DNA of 64,000 nucleotides, taken from assembly GCA_027307235.1 (NCBI GenBank), contig DAHUXH010000012.1, positions 62,001 to 126,000 of the forward strand, given 5' to 3'. The position numbers and the translations under genes are program-made. The stretch comes from Vulcanimicrobiota bacterium. GTDB lineage: Bacteria; Vulcanimicrobiota; Vulcanimicrobiia; Vulcanimicrobiales; Vulcanimicrobiaceae. A model generated the notes under the pieces. The model had not been told where the DNA came from. It was given only the letters and a program-made list of their open reading frames with translations, and did not search any database. Shown piece after piece: positions 26,943 to 35,209 of this stretch; within the stretch, counting starts at the first letter, position 1; every line of letters starts with the position of its first letter.

Positions 26943-27713
26943 TCAGTGTGTCGGTGAGGGGCTCGGTGACGACGGCGGTGCAGGTGTCGTCAATTTGAAG
27001 TAGAGCGGATCTTCTACCCACGTTCCGCTCTCATAGTGCAGCATCGATTGAACGCTGGTCTTGGTTGGACAGCACAGCGCCGCTTTGGGACCATAATAGG
27101 GTCCGGCAAGCGCAATCTCATCGACACCTTTGGTCTTGACGATCTGTGCCTTGAGCGAACATCCGTTCTCAACGTGAACCAGCGTCGCGAGTTTTTGTGT
27201 CTTCGCGTCATAGCCCAGAACGTCGACGCGCGTGCTGCCGCAGTCGGCCGCTTCTTCATGCGTCTGAACGACGAGCTGTTCGCCGGTCGTCGGCATCAGT
27301 TGCGCCGCGCCGACGATGTTGAGCAACTGATTGGGAAAATAGAGGCTGGTTCCATGACCCTGCGTGACGGTCGCGAGCAGATCGGGCCCGTCGCCGGGCG
27401 ACTGCGCTCGCAACTGGTAGACGCCGCTGGCGGGGTCGATCTGATAGATCGACAGGTACCACTGAAAGAACGTGTTGCCTTTGGTGTCTTGCGCGACCAT
27501 CTTCTTGCTCGTCACCGCGCGCCACGAGCCGCTGGGCGTCTCACCGGCCGGAAAGAACGGAATATCTTGCACGACGGCGCCGAGCGGCATCGGCGTGAGG
27601 CTCACATTCGGTTCGATCGCGCGCGACACCGCGGCGGCGCAGAGGAGCGCCGCAATGCACGACACGACGGCAAGGGCTCGAATCATTCGCGGGGCTAGAT
27701 TCCCGCGTACCAT
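26943..27713 (-). CDS. Secreted protein of unknown function
   Basis: A 256-residue protein not assigned to a family. It has a signal peptide (IRALAVVSCIAALLCAAAVSRA) and a mature part rich in beta-type sequence, with cysteines in EEAADCGSTR, VENGCSLKA and AALCCPTKTS. It ends in a Pro/Ser tail. The ATG at 27713 has AGGGG five bases upstream and overlaps the molybdoenzyme gene by 19 bases; an alternative ATG at 27686 lacks a ribosome site. As last gene of the cytochrome b/molybdoenzyme operon it may be a periplasmic partner, but this is inference. Its end is four bases from the convergent mccB stop. Confidence 0.7.
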   Translation of the reverse strand: MVRGNLAPRMIRALAVVSCIAALLCAAAVSRAIEPNVSLTPMPLGAVVQDIPFFPAGETPSGSWRAVTSKKMVAQDTKGNTFFQWYLSIYQIDPASGVYQLRAQSPGDGPDLLATVTQGHGTSLYFPNQLLNIVGAAQLMPTTGEQLVVQTHEEAADCGSTRVDVLGYDAKTQKLATLVHVENGCSLKAQIVKTKGVDEIALAGPYYGPKAALCCPTKTSVQSMLHYESGTWVEDPLYFKLTTPAPPSSPSPSPTH

Positions 27714-28432
27714 TCATACCCCTGGTCCTCCCAGTAGCCGCCGTGACCGCCGAAGAGCGTAGCAAACGAGCCGACGATCTCTAGACGCGCGACCCACTTG
27801 GCGCTCTTGTAGCCAAGCTGCGTGGGAACGCGCAACCGTACTGGCGCTCCGTGGTCGGGATCGATCGCTCGATCGTTCAGGCGCAGGCTGAGCAGCGTCT
27901 GCGGGTGGCGCGCCTGCCGGATATCGAGGCTTTCGTAATACTGTGTGCCGCCGTCATCGACGTCCATGCAATGAAAGACGACGAAGCGTGCGTCATCGCG
28001 CGGCTGCGCGAGATCGAGCACGTCGCTCAAGCGCACGCCGGTCCAACTGCCGATCGCGCTCCAGCCTTCGACGCAGTCGTGCCGCGTGATCTGCGTCGTC
28101 TGCGGCATGCGCTGCAACTGCGCGAGCGAGAGCGTCATGCGACGCTGCACCGCGCCGTCGACACGCAGACGGTACGACGCGAATCCGTCGCGCACGAAGC
28201 GTTCGTACTGCGAACTCTGTGGTGCCGGCAGCCCGTTGACGCGAAAATCGCGATCGACGTCTTGCTCTCGATATTCGCGCGCGAGCCCGTGCGTTCCGAT
28301 CAGCGGATAGTTCAGCGACTCCGCGCCGCGCAAAAGCTCGTGAAAGCTGCTGTCGTTGAGCTTGGTGCCGATCGGGGCGCATGCGCCCAGCGCCGCGGCG
28401 ATCGACGAGGCGACGAAGAGACGCCGCTTCAC
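27695..28432 (-). CDS. MsrP/YedY-like molybdopterin oxidoreductase
   Basis: A 245-residue periplasmic molybdenum enzyme of the sulfite-oxidase/MsrP fold. The N-terminus KRRLFVASSIAAALGAC has a twin-arginine-like pair and a lipobox, so export by Tat and lipid anchoring are both possible. The Mo-cofactor cysteine is Cys120 in TRHDCVEGWSAIGSWTGV. Other family motifs are GTQYYESLDI and GAPVRLRVPTQLGYKSAKW. The GTG start overlaps the cytochrome gene's stop (GTGA) and has GGAG seven bases upstream. E. coli MsrP repairs oxidised methionine with quinol electrons through MsrQ; here a different cytochrome b would feed it. Sulfite or another substrate is possible. Confidence 0.88.
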   Translation of the reverse strand: MKRRLFVASSIAAALGACAPIGTKLNDSSFHELLRGAESLNYPLIGTHGLAREYREQDVDRDFRVNGLPAPQSSQYERFVRDGFASYRLRVDGAVQRRMTLSLAQLQRMPQTTQITRHDCVEGWSAIGSWTGVRLSDVLDLAQPRDDARFVVFHCMDVDDGGTQYYESLDIRQARHPQTLLSLRLNDRAIDPDHGAPVRLRVPTQLGYKSAKWVARLEIVGSFATLFGGHGGYWEDQGYEWYAGI

Positions 28433-29229
28433 GCGCCGTCTCCTTCGTGCTCGCCCAAACGGTACCAGCCGGTGATCATCGCATTCATTTGATTGACGAA
28501 CCCTTGCGTCAGCACCAGCAGGACGTGACCCGCGAAGAAGGCGAGCAGCGCGAGCATCGCGGCAAAATGCCACAACCGTGCGAACTGCCGTCCGCCGAAG
28601 AGTACCGTGAGCCACGGAAACGCGGCGTCGACGCCGGGCGCGAGCGCGATGCCGGTGAGTACAACCAGCGGCGCGAGCACGAACATGAGCAGCGTGTACG
28701 CTGCCTTCTGCAGCGGGTTGTAGACGCCGTGCGGCGGCGCTTCTTTGCGCATGTGAAAATAATACGCTTGCATCGGCCACAACTTGGGAAGGTCGGACGG
28801 ACGCAACACGAGTTTTTGCAGACTGCCCTTGATTGCGCTGGACACGAGCCACGTCAGCCAACAGACGGCGGCGATCCATGCGAAGAACAGATGCCAGCGA
28901 CGGCCGTCGGCGAGGTCTTGATACGACGGAATCGTCAGCCACCCGGGAAACGCGCGCGCACCCGCGCCGCCCGCGCCGTCATCGGTCCAGCCGAGCGCGC
29001 CCGTCGTGGTGAAGGTGCGCCCGAAGAGCATCGTCTCTCCGACCCCGTCTCGCGGCGAACCGATGGCGAACACACGATGCGCCGGATCACTCTTGTCGGA
29101 GGCGTCGAGATACGGCGCGGCGTTGAATATCTGCAAACCGCTCGAAACCAGCACGGCAAAGGCGACGACCCACAGCCAGTGGGCGATGCGCGTCGCGAGC
29201 GCGTAGCGGTGGATCGCACGGACCGTCAT
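28429..29229 (-). CDS. Cytochrome b561-type membrane subunit
   Basis: A 266-residue membrane cytochrome with four to five helices. Haem-ligand candidates are His8 and His17 in AIHRYALATRIAHWLWVVAF and later histidines in GRRWHLFFAWIAAV, RLWHFAAMLALLAFFAGH. The fold is that of thiosulfate/formate dehydrogenase-type cytochrome b561 proteins, which pass quinol electrons to a periplasmic enzyme. The start at 29229 has GGAGG seven bases upstream; the long frame beyond it is antisense to the hydratase gene. It is coupled by four bases to the molybdoenzyme, its likely electron acceptor. Confidence 0.87.
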   Translation of the reverse strand: MTVRAIHRYALATRIAHWLWVVAFAVLVSSGLQIFNAAPYLDASDKSDPAHRVFAIGSPRDGVGETMLFGRTFTTTGALGWTDDGAGGAGARAFPGWLTIPSYQDLADGRRWHLFFAWIAAVCWLTWLVSSAIKGSLQKLVLRPSDLPKLWPMQAYYFHMRKEAPPHGVYNPLQKAAYTLLMFVLAPLVVLTGIALAPGVDAAFPWLTVLFGGRQFARLWHFAAMLALLAFFAGHVLLVLTQGFVNQMNAMITGWYRLGEHEGDGA

Positions 29230-29283
29230 CTCTGCACCTCCTCTGTAGGCCTGTTTGGTTGGGGGCGAGAACGTCGCACCGGC

Positions 29284-30063
29284 ATGGCCTCCCAAACCAT
29301 TCGTCTTGAGATCAACGATGACATTGCGCGCGTCATCTTGGCGCGCCCCGACGTCCGCAATGCGTTCAACGCGACCGTGATCGCCGAACTGCGCGACGCC
29401 TTCGAGCAGCTTGACGCCTCCGACGTGCGTGCCATCGTTCTCTCGGGCGAGGGGAAGACGTTCTGCGGCGGCGCCGACATCAACTGGATGCGCGCATCGC
29501 TCAACCTGACCTTCGACGAGAACGTCGCCGACGCAGAAGCCATGAGCGACATGTTCCGCTCGATCGATCGGGTGAGCAAACCGACCATCGCTCGCGTGCA
29601 CGGCGCCGCGCTCGGCGGCGGAGCCGGCTTGGCGGCGGTCTGCGACATCGTGGTCGCCGCCGACGACGCGCTCTTCGGTTTTACCGAAACCAAGCTCGGC
29701 ATCATTCCGGCAGTCATCTCGCCGTTCGTCATCGCCAAAATCGGTGCGTCGCACGCGCGCCGGCTGTTTCTCACCGGTGAGCGCTTCGACGCGCGTCGCG
29801 CGCGAGAGATCGCGCTCGTGCATGACGTCGTTGCGGCGGACGCGCTCGACGCAACGATCGAACGCATCATCGCCGAACTGCGCACGGCCGGACCCGAGGC
29901 GGTCGCGAAAGCCAAACAACTCGTGCACGGAGTACGCGCGGCCACCTATGAAACCACGCGCCGCCTGACCACCCGCGCCATCGCCGAAACGCGCACCACC
30001 CCCGAGGGGCAAGAGGGGTTGCGCGCGTTCCTCGATCGCCGCCCTGCGAACTGGACGCCGTGA
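29284..30063 (+). CDS. liuC: Enoyl-CoA hydratase, likely methylglutaconyl-CoA hydratase
   Basis: A 259-residue crotonase. It has the oxyanion-hole motifs GKTFCGGADINWMRASL and RVHGAALGGGAGLAAVCDIVV, then FGFTETKLGIIPAVISPFVI. The GADxNWM and TETKLGIIPAVISPFV signatures are typical of 3-methylglutaconyl-CoA hydratase (LiuC/AUH), which hydrates the MCC product to HMG-CoA. It is followed by mccA with overlapping GTGA and lies between the two MCC subunit genes, which strongly supports the leucine pathway. The open frame upstream of 29284 is antisense to the cytochrome gene. Confidence 0.9.
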   Translation: MASQTIRLEINDDIARVILARPDVRNAFNATVIAELRDAFEQLDASDVRAIVLSGEGKTFCGGADINWMRASLNLTFDENVADAEAMSDMFRSIDRVSKPTIARVHGAALGGGAGLAAVCDIVVAADDALFGFTETKLGIIPAVISPFVIAKIGASHARRLFLTGERFDARRAREIALVHDVVAADALDATIERIIAELRTAGPEAVAKAKQLVHGVRAATYETTRRLTTRAIAETRTTPEGQEGLRAFLDRRPANWTP

Positions 30064-31952
30064 TCCGACGCCTGCTGATCGCTAATCGCGGTGAGATCGC
30101 CGTGCGTATCGCGCATGCCGCGCGTGAGATGGGCATCGTCCCGCTCGGCGTGTATTCCGATGCCGACACGGATGCGTATCATCTCTCGTTCATGGCGGAT
30201 GCAGCGCGCATCGGCCCGCCGCCTGCCCCTGAATCCTATCTCGACGCCGACGCGATCGTCGCAGCGGCCAAGACGCTGCGCGCCGATGCGGTGCATCCCG
30301 GATACGGTTTTCTCTCCGAACGCCCGCTCTTTGCAAAAGCGGTGCGCGACGCCGGGCTGATCTTCGTCGGCCCGACGCCTGAAGCGATGGCGGCGATGGG
30401 AAGCAAGATCGAAGCCAAACGTCGCGTGCGCGCTGCACAGGTGCCGACGGTTCCCGGATACGACGGCGACGATCAGTCAGGCGAACGGCTGCGTGACGAA
30501 GCGCAGCGCATCGGCATGCCGTTGCTCGTCAAGGCCAGCGCCGGCGGCGGCGGACGCGGCATGCGCGTCGTGGACCGTATCGAGGAGTTCGACGAGGCGC
30601 TGGCGGCAGCCAAACGCGAAGCGCTCGCGGCCTTCGGCGACGACGCGGTGCTGCTCGAACGGTATCTGCGCCGCCCGCGTCACATCGAAATTCAAGTTCT
30701 CGCCGATCATCACGGCAACGTGGTCCATCTGGGCGAACGCGAGTGCTCGATTCAGCGTCGCCATCAGAAAGTCGTCGAAGAAGCTCCGTCACCGGCGGTC
30801 GATGACGCATTGCGCGCCGAGATGGGCGCGGCAGCGGTGCGCGCCGCCGCTGCGGTCGGATACACCAACGCAGGCACGTGCGAGTTCATGCTCGACGAGA
30901 CCGGCGCATACTACTTCCTTGAGATGAACACGCGGCTGCAAGTCGAGCATCCGGTGACCGAACTCGTCTACGGACTCGATTTGGTGCAGTGGCAGTTGCG
31001 CATCGCCGCCGGCGAACGTCTCACGCTCGCGCAAGCCGAGATTCGCCCGCGCGGTTGGGCGATCGAGATGCGCGTCAATGCCGAAGACCCGCGCAACCAC
31101 TTGCTGCCCTCGACCGGCACGATTGCGCGCTGGTCGCCGCCGGACGGACCCGGCATTCGCGTCGACGCCGGTGTCACGACCGGCAGCGAGATCGGCGTCT
31201 ACTACGATTCGATGCTGGCGAAACTGATCGTCTTCGGCAGCGATCGTGCTGCGGCGGTGCGTCGCATGGCGAGCGCGCTCGACGACTTCACCATCGACGG
31301 CCTGCGAACGAATCTGCCGCTGCTCCGCTGGATCGCGCGCGACGAGGCGTTCATCGCGGGCGCGCTCCACACCGGATTCCTCGCCGAACGCCTGGACGAG
31401 TCGATCTTCGCGCCGGCCAAGGCTTCACGCGAAGCACTGGCACGTGCGTGCGCACGCGCGCTCGCCGGCGGCGCGGCGCCATGGCGCATCGCCGGCGTCG
31501 GCATGCCGATCGCGCTCGAATGCAACGGCGAACGCTACGCGCTTGAAGCCACCCGCATCGCCGACGGCGTCTACCATTTGCGCGGTGCGTTGACCGGCGA
31601 CCTGCGTGTACGCCACAACGCCGATCGCCTCGTCGCGTCACTCGACGGCATCGAGCTGGGCAACGTTTTCGACGACGGGTTTCGGCAGGCCGCGCCGCCG
31701 AGCGCCGATGCGCGGACGCAGGCGGCCGGCGGTCCCGCCGACGGCCGTGTGATCGCGCCGATGCCCGGGAAGATCGCGAAGATTGCGGTCGCGCAGGGCG
31801 ATGCGGTCGAGGAGCGCAGTCTCTTGATCGTGCTCGAAGCCATGAAGATGGAGCACCGCATCGAGTCGCCGAGCGCGGGGACGGTGAAAGCGGTGTTGGT
31901 TCGCGAAGGCGACGTCGTCGCCGCCGCGCAAGCGCTCGTCGAGATCGAATGA
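30060..31952 (+). CDS. mccA: Methylcrotonyl-CoA carboxylase alpha subunit
   Basis: The biotin carboxylase plus biotin carrier subunit of MCC, 630 residues. The carboxylase domain begins IRRLLIANRGEIAVRIAHAA and has the ATP-grasp Gly loop KASAGGGGRGMRVV, HIEIQVLADHHGN and ERECSIQRRHQKVVEEAPSP. The C-terminal lipoyl-type domain carries the biotin lysine Lys596 in EAMKMEH. The linker domain matches MCC length. The start is GTG inside the preceding stop, so it is coupled to the hydratase. The hydrolase gene follows with an ATGA overlap. Confidence 0.94.
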   Translation: MIRRLLIANRGEIAVRIAHAAREMGIVPLGVYSDADTDAYHLSFMADAARIGPPPAPESYLDADAIVAAAKTLRADAVHPGYGFLSERPLFAKAVRDAGLIFVGPTPEAMAAMGSKIEAKRRVRAAQVPTVPGYDGDDQSGERLRDEAQRIGMPLLVKASAGGGGRGMRVVDRIEEFDEALAAAKREALAAFGDDAVLLERYLRRPRHIEIQVLADHHGNVVHLGERECSIQRRHQKVVEEAPSPAVDDALRAEMGAAAVRAAAAVGYTNAGTCEFMLDETGAYYFLEMNTRLQVEHPVTELVYGLDLVQWQLRIAAGERLTLAQAEIRPRGWAIEMRVNAEDPRNHLLPSTGTIARWSPPDGPGIRVDAGVTTGSEIGVYYDSMLAKLIVFGSDRAAAVRRMASALDDFTIDGLRTNLPLLRWIARDEAFIAGALHTGFLAERLDESIFAPAKASREALARACARALAGGAAPWRIAGVGMPIALECNGERYALEATRIADGVYHLRGALTGDLRVRHNADRLVASLDGIELGNVFDDGFRQAAPPSADARTQAAGGPADGRVIAPMPGKIAKIAVAQGDAVEERSLLIVLEAMKMEHRIESPSAGTVKAVLVREGDVVAAAQALVEIE

Positions 31953-32743
31953 GGTCGCCGCGCACCCTCGTTCTGGTGCCCGGCTATAGCGAAGACCCCG
32001 CGCACTTCGAAGCGTTCGAGTTCGGCCGCGGCGCGCACCCCGGCTTGCGCGATCATGGATTCGCGTGCGTGCGGTTTCCGCGCCATACCGAGCGTCTGCG
32101 CGAACGCATCGACCGCTTCGCGGAGTTCATGGAGGCACTGCGCGCCGACGGTATGCCGACGCCGTTCGTGCTGGTCGGCTATTCGCTTGGCGGACTGGTG
32201 GTGCGCGGCTATCTGCGCGCGTATCCCAATCGTACGCACGACGTCGAGCACGCCGTCACGATCGCGACGCCGCACTGGGGCATCGCAACGGCACCGCTTT
32301 CCATATTGTCGCGCCTCTTCTTCATCCCCGACCGCGCGCTGCCCGACCTAGACTTCAATTCCGACTTTTTGCGCTGGCTCAACGAGACCGGCGGCCACTG
32401 GGAGACGATGCCGGACGGCAACACCATCTACACGCTCGACCACGAACCCTATATCGCGCCGCCGCACGTCGCGGTGCATACAATCGTCGGCATGATCCCG
32501 TCGCGCGGACTCGCCAGCGACGGGCTCGTCAATGCCGATTCGGCGACGCTCGGCAGCCGGCTTCCGGCGCATTTCATCATCGGGCCGCACGCCAACCACA
32601 TGAACTTGATCGGGTACTTCGAACTCCACGTCATGCTCTTGGCGGGATTTTGGGTGAACGACGACGTCTGGCCGATGACGGTTCGCGCGATCGCGCGCAT
32701 GACGGACGCGCAACTTCCGCAGCTCCACAGGAATCGTAGGTGA
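31949..32743 (+). CDS. Alpha/beta-hydrolase in leucine operon
   Basis: A 264-residue serine hydrolase. The nucleophile elbow is FVLVGYSLGGLVVRGYL, the fold opens with LVLVPGYSEDPAHFEAF, and a candidate catalytic His is in GPHANHMNLIGYFELH. HAVTIATPHWGIATAPLS resembles lipase/PGAP1-like hydrolases. It overlaps mccA by four bases and is followed by HMG-CoA lyase after one base, so it is translated with the leucine pathway, though no step obviously needs it. An acyl-CoA thioesterase or ester-releasing role upstream of the pathway is possible. Confidence 0.82.
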   Translation: MRSPRTLVLVPGYSEDPAHFEAFEFGRGAHPGLRDHGFACVRFPRHTERLRERIDRFAEFMEALRADGMPTPFVLVGYSLGGLVVRGYLRAYPNRTHDVEHAVTIATPHWGIATAPLSILSRLFFIPDRALPDLDFNSDFLRWLNETGGHWETMPDGNTIYTLDHEPYIAPPHVAVHTIVGMIPSRGLASDGLVNADSATLGSRLPAHFIIGPHANHMNLIGYFELHVMLLAGFWVNDDVWPMTVRAIARMTDAQLPQLHRNRR

Positions 32744-32744
32744 C

Positions 32745-33653
32745 ATGAGTCTTCCCGCACGCGTGCGCGTCTGCGAGATGGGCGCGCGCGACGGTTTGCA
32801 GAACGAGCATACCGTCATCTCCACCGGCGACAAGGTGCGCTTCATCGACCTGCTCACCGACGCAGGCTTCGACTACGTCGAGGCGACCTCGTTCGTGAGC
32901 CCTAAAGCGATTCCGCAGCTCGCCGACGCGGCGGACGTCTTCACGCGCATCCGCAAGAAGCCGGGCGTACGCCACACCGTTCTCGTCCCGAACATGAAGG
33001 GGTACGAACGCGCGCGCGCCGTCGGCGCCGATTCGATCGCGGTCTTTACCGCCTCCTCGGAAGCCTTCACCAAACGCAACATCAACATGACGATCGACGA
33101 ATCGATCGCGGTCTTCGGCGACGTGGTCCGCCGCGCCAAAGCGGAGGGCGTCTGGGTGCGCGGCTACGTCTCGACGGCGTTCGGCTCGCCCTTCGGCGAC
33201 CGCGTGACGCCCGCGATGGTCGTCAACGTCAGCCGCAAGCTGATGGCGCTCGGATGCGATGAACTCTCGATCGGCGACACGATCGGCGTCGGCGTTCCGA
33301 GTCAAGTCGATGAACTCGTGCCGGCGCTTGCCCGCGAGATTCCGCTCGACCGCCTGGCGTTTCATTTTCACGACACGCGCGGAACGGCGCTCGCCAACGT
33401 GTACGCTGCGTTGCAGCATGGCATTTCTATCTTCGACGCATCGAGCGGCGGGTTGGGCGGATGTCCGTACGCACCCGGCGCGACCGGCAACGTGGGCACC
33501 GAGGACGTGCTCTACATGCTGCACGCAATGGGAATCGAAACCGGCGTCGATCTCGACAAGGTTCGCGCGGCGTCGCGGTTCATCGCCTCGGTGCTCGATC
33601 ACATGTTGACGAGCAAAGCGTTTCAAGCCATGGAGGCCTTAAGCAAGAAATAA
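32745..33653 (+). CDS. mvaB: Hydroxymethylglutaryl-CoA lyase
   Basis: Cleaves HMG-CoA to acetyl-CoA and acetoacetate, ending leucine breakdown. The 302-residue TIM barrel has VRVCEMGARDGLQNE at the N-terminus, EATSFVSPKAIPQLADA, and HFHDTRGTALANV with metal-binding His residues. The signature loop GLGGCPYAPGATGNVGTED includes the catalytic cysteine. It is the last gene of the cluster and starts one base after the hydrolase stop. Isovaleryl-CoA dehydrogenase is not in the window. Confidence 0.95.
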   Translation: MSLPARVRVCEMGARDGLQNEHTVISTGDKVRFIDLLTDAGFDYVEATSFVSPKAIPQLADAADVFTRIRKKPGVRHTVLVPNMKGYERARAVGADSIAVFTASSEAFTKRNINMTIDESIAVFGDVVRRAKAEGVWVRGYVSTAFGSPFGDRVTPAMVVNVSRKLMALGCDELSIGDTIGVGVPSQVDELVPALAREIPLDRLAFHFHDTRGTALANVYAALQHGISIFDASSGGLGGCPYAPGATGNVGTEDVLYMLHAMGIETGVDLDKVRAASRFIASVLDHMLTSKAFQAMEALSKK

Positions 33654-33669
33654 GATCGCACAATTGTGG

Positions 33670-33689
33670 GATAACGTTGGCACGTTATC
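33670..33689. promoter_or_regulatory. Candidate operator before phosphoesterase gene
   Basis: GATAACGT and ACGTTATC form a perfect 8-bp inverted repeat with a TGGC centre, ending nine bases before the phosphoesterase ATG. It is AT-rich in a GC-rich region. It could be a repressor site or an mRNA hairpin over the ribosome site. Confidence 0.4.
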
Positions 33690-33698
33690 ATCACGGTC

Positions 33699-35153
33699 AT
33701 GCGCATTTCACATCTTCTCCGCATCGCAGCAACGCTGACTGCGAGCGCGACCATACTCTCGGCGTGCGGCGGCGGAACGCCTGCGCCCCCGGTGACGCCT
33801 GCGTCGACCACGGCACCCGCGAGTGCGCCCCAAGTGGCAGGCAGCCCGATTTCACACGTCATCGTCATCGTGCAAGAAAACCGCACGATGGACAATCTGT
33901 TCTCGACGTCATTCTTGACGAACGGCGGTCCCTATCCGGGCGCGAACGTCGCGACGACCTGGACGGATCCGCTCGGAGCAACGCATCCCCTCGCGCAAGT
34001 TCCCTTCGAGTTTCCGGCCGATCCGAGCCACTCGCATACGTCGCTGCTCGCCGAATGGGATGGCGGAAAGATGGATGGATTCTTCACCGATCAAGTGTCG
34101 CCGGTCGCCGGCACGTCAACGCCGCCCAACGGCTTCGTGTACGCGCAGGTGCCGGATTTCGAAACCCTGATCTATCACTCGCTCGCATCGCGCTACGCGC
34201 TCGCTGACAACATGTTCAGCTCGCGCCTCGTGCCTTCGTTCCCGGGTCATCTCATGCTGATCGCGGGACAGAGCGATCCGTCGGACGACCCGACCGATCC
34301 GCTCGTCTGGGGATGCGACTCGCAGCCCGGTGCGACGGTTCCCGTCTTCAATCCGAGCGCCGGCCCCGAAGCGATCACCACGCCGGGTCCCGCTCCGTGC
34401 TTCGACTATCAGACGCTCGGCGATCTGCTCGATCAAGCGCACGTGACCTGGAAATACTACACCGGACAAATCGGCAGCATCGACGGCGGCGTCAGCTCCT
34501 ATGATGCCATCAAGCACATTCGCAACGGCCCGGATTGGACCAACAACATCTCCAACCCGAACACCAACGTGCTCAACGACATTCAGAACTGCACGCTGCC
34601 CGCGGTGTCATGGGTCATGCCGCCGGCGCTGGCCTCCGACCACGCAGGCGACTTGAGCAACGGCGGCCCGGGCTGGGTCGGGACGATCTACCTCGCCATC
34701 GCGCAGAGCCAGGCATTGCAGAAGAACGCCGCCTGCCAGTACTACGGCAATACCGCGATCATCCTGACGTGGGACGACTCGGGCGGCTGGTACGACCATG
34801 TGGCACCGCCGATGGGCCCCAACGGCACGAGCATGGGCTTCCGCGTTCCGCTGCTGGTCGTCTCGTCATTCGCGAAATCCGGCTTCGACCCGAACAACAA
34901 GCTCGCACCGCCGTACGTCTCTCACACGCAGCGCGACTTCGGTTCGATCCTGCGCTACATCGAGAAGAACTGGAATCTCGGCACGCTCGGGGCACGCGAC
35001 ACCGGCGCCGACGATCTCAGCGACATGTTCAACTACACGCAAAACCCGATCCCGCCGGTCACGGCCGCGGACATGCAGCGGATGATCAACCTCAGCGACT
35101 GGAACCGCGTCAAGACCATGAAAGCCACCATCCCGGTCGACGACGACAAATAG
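33699..35153 (+). CDS. Phosphoesterase family lipoprotein
   Basis: A 484-residue secreted enzyme of the alkaline phosphatase superfamily related to phospholipase C/acid phosphatase AcpA (PF04185). The signal peptide ends in a lipobox (ATILSACGGG), then a Pro/Thr/Ala linker. Catalytic-domain motifs are SHVIVIVQENRTMDNLFSTS (Glu/Asn region), FPGHLMLIAGQ, and AIILTWDDSGGWYDHVAPP with metal-binding Asp and His. Expected substrates are phospholipids or phosphate monoesters. It is a single transcription unit or is read into the glycosyltransferase; a strong hairpin follows it. Confidence 0.9.
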   Translation: MRISHLLRIAATLTASATILSACGGGTPAPPVTPASTTAPASAPQVAGSPISHVIVIVQENRTMDNLFSTSFLTNGGPYPGANVATTWTDPLGATHPLAQVPFEFPADPSHSHTSLLAEWDGGKMDGFFTDQVSPVAGTSTPPNGFVYAQVPDFETLIYHSLASRYALADNMFSSRLVPSFPGHLMLIAGQSDPSDDPTDPLVWGCDSQPGATVPVFNPSAGPEAITTPGPAPCFDYQTLGDLLDQAHVTWKYYTGQIGSIDGGVSSYDAIKHIRNGPDWTNNISNPNTNVLNDIQNCTLPAVSWVMPPALASDHAGDLSNGGPGWVGTIYLAIAQSQALQKNAACQYYGNTAIILTWDDSGGWYDHVAPPMGPNGTSMGFRVPLLVVSSFAKSGFDPNNKLAPPYVSHTQRDFGSILRYIEKNWNLGTLGARDTGADDLSDMFNYTQNPIPPVTAADMQRMINLSDWNRVKTMKATIPVDDDK

Positions 35154-35175
35154 GTCATCGTCAACCCTGGGGGAA

Positions 35176-35209
35176 ACGAAGCCCGGTGATGCAGATCACC
35201 GGGCTTCGT
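35176..35209 (+). other. Hairpin enclosing the glycosyltransferase start codon
   Basis: A perfect 15-bp stem (35176-35190 with 35195-35209) and a GCAG loop. The bases A35189, T35190 and G35191 form the ATG of the next gene, so the start codon lies at the tip of the stem. The stem core GAAGCCCGGTGAT is GC-rich. There is no U tract after it (TCTTGCCG), so intrinsic termination is doubtful and translational control is more likely. Confidence 0.7.

Noticed and set aside
28381-29283. Plus-strand open frame extending the hydratase by 300 codons
   Set aside because: It is antisense to the cytochrome b gene, has no homology and no ribosome site; the hydratase start at 29284 fits its family.
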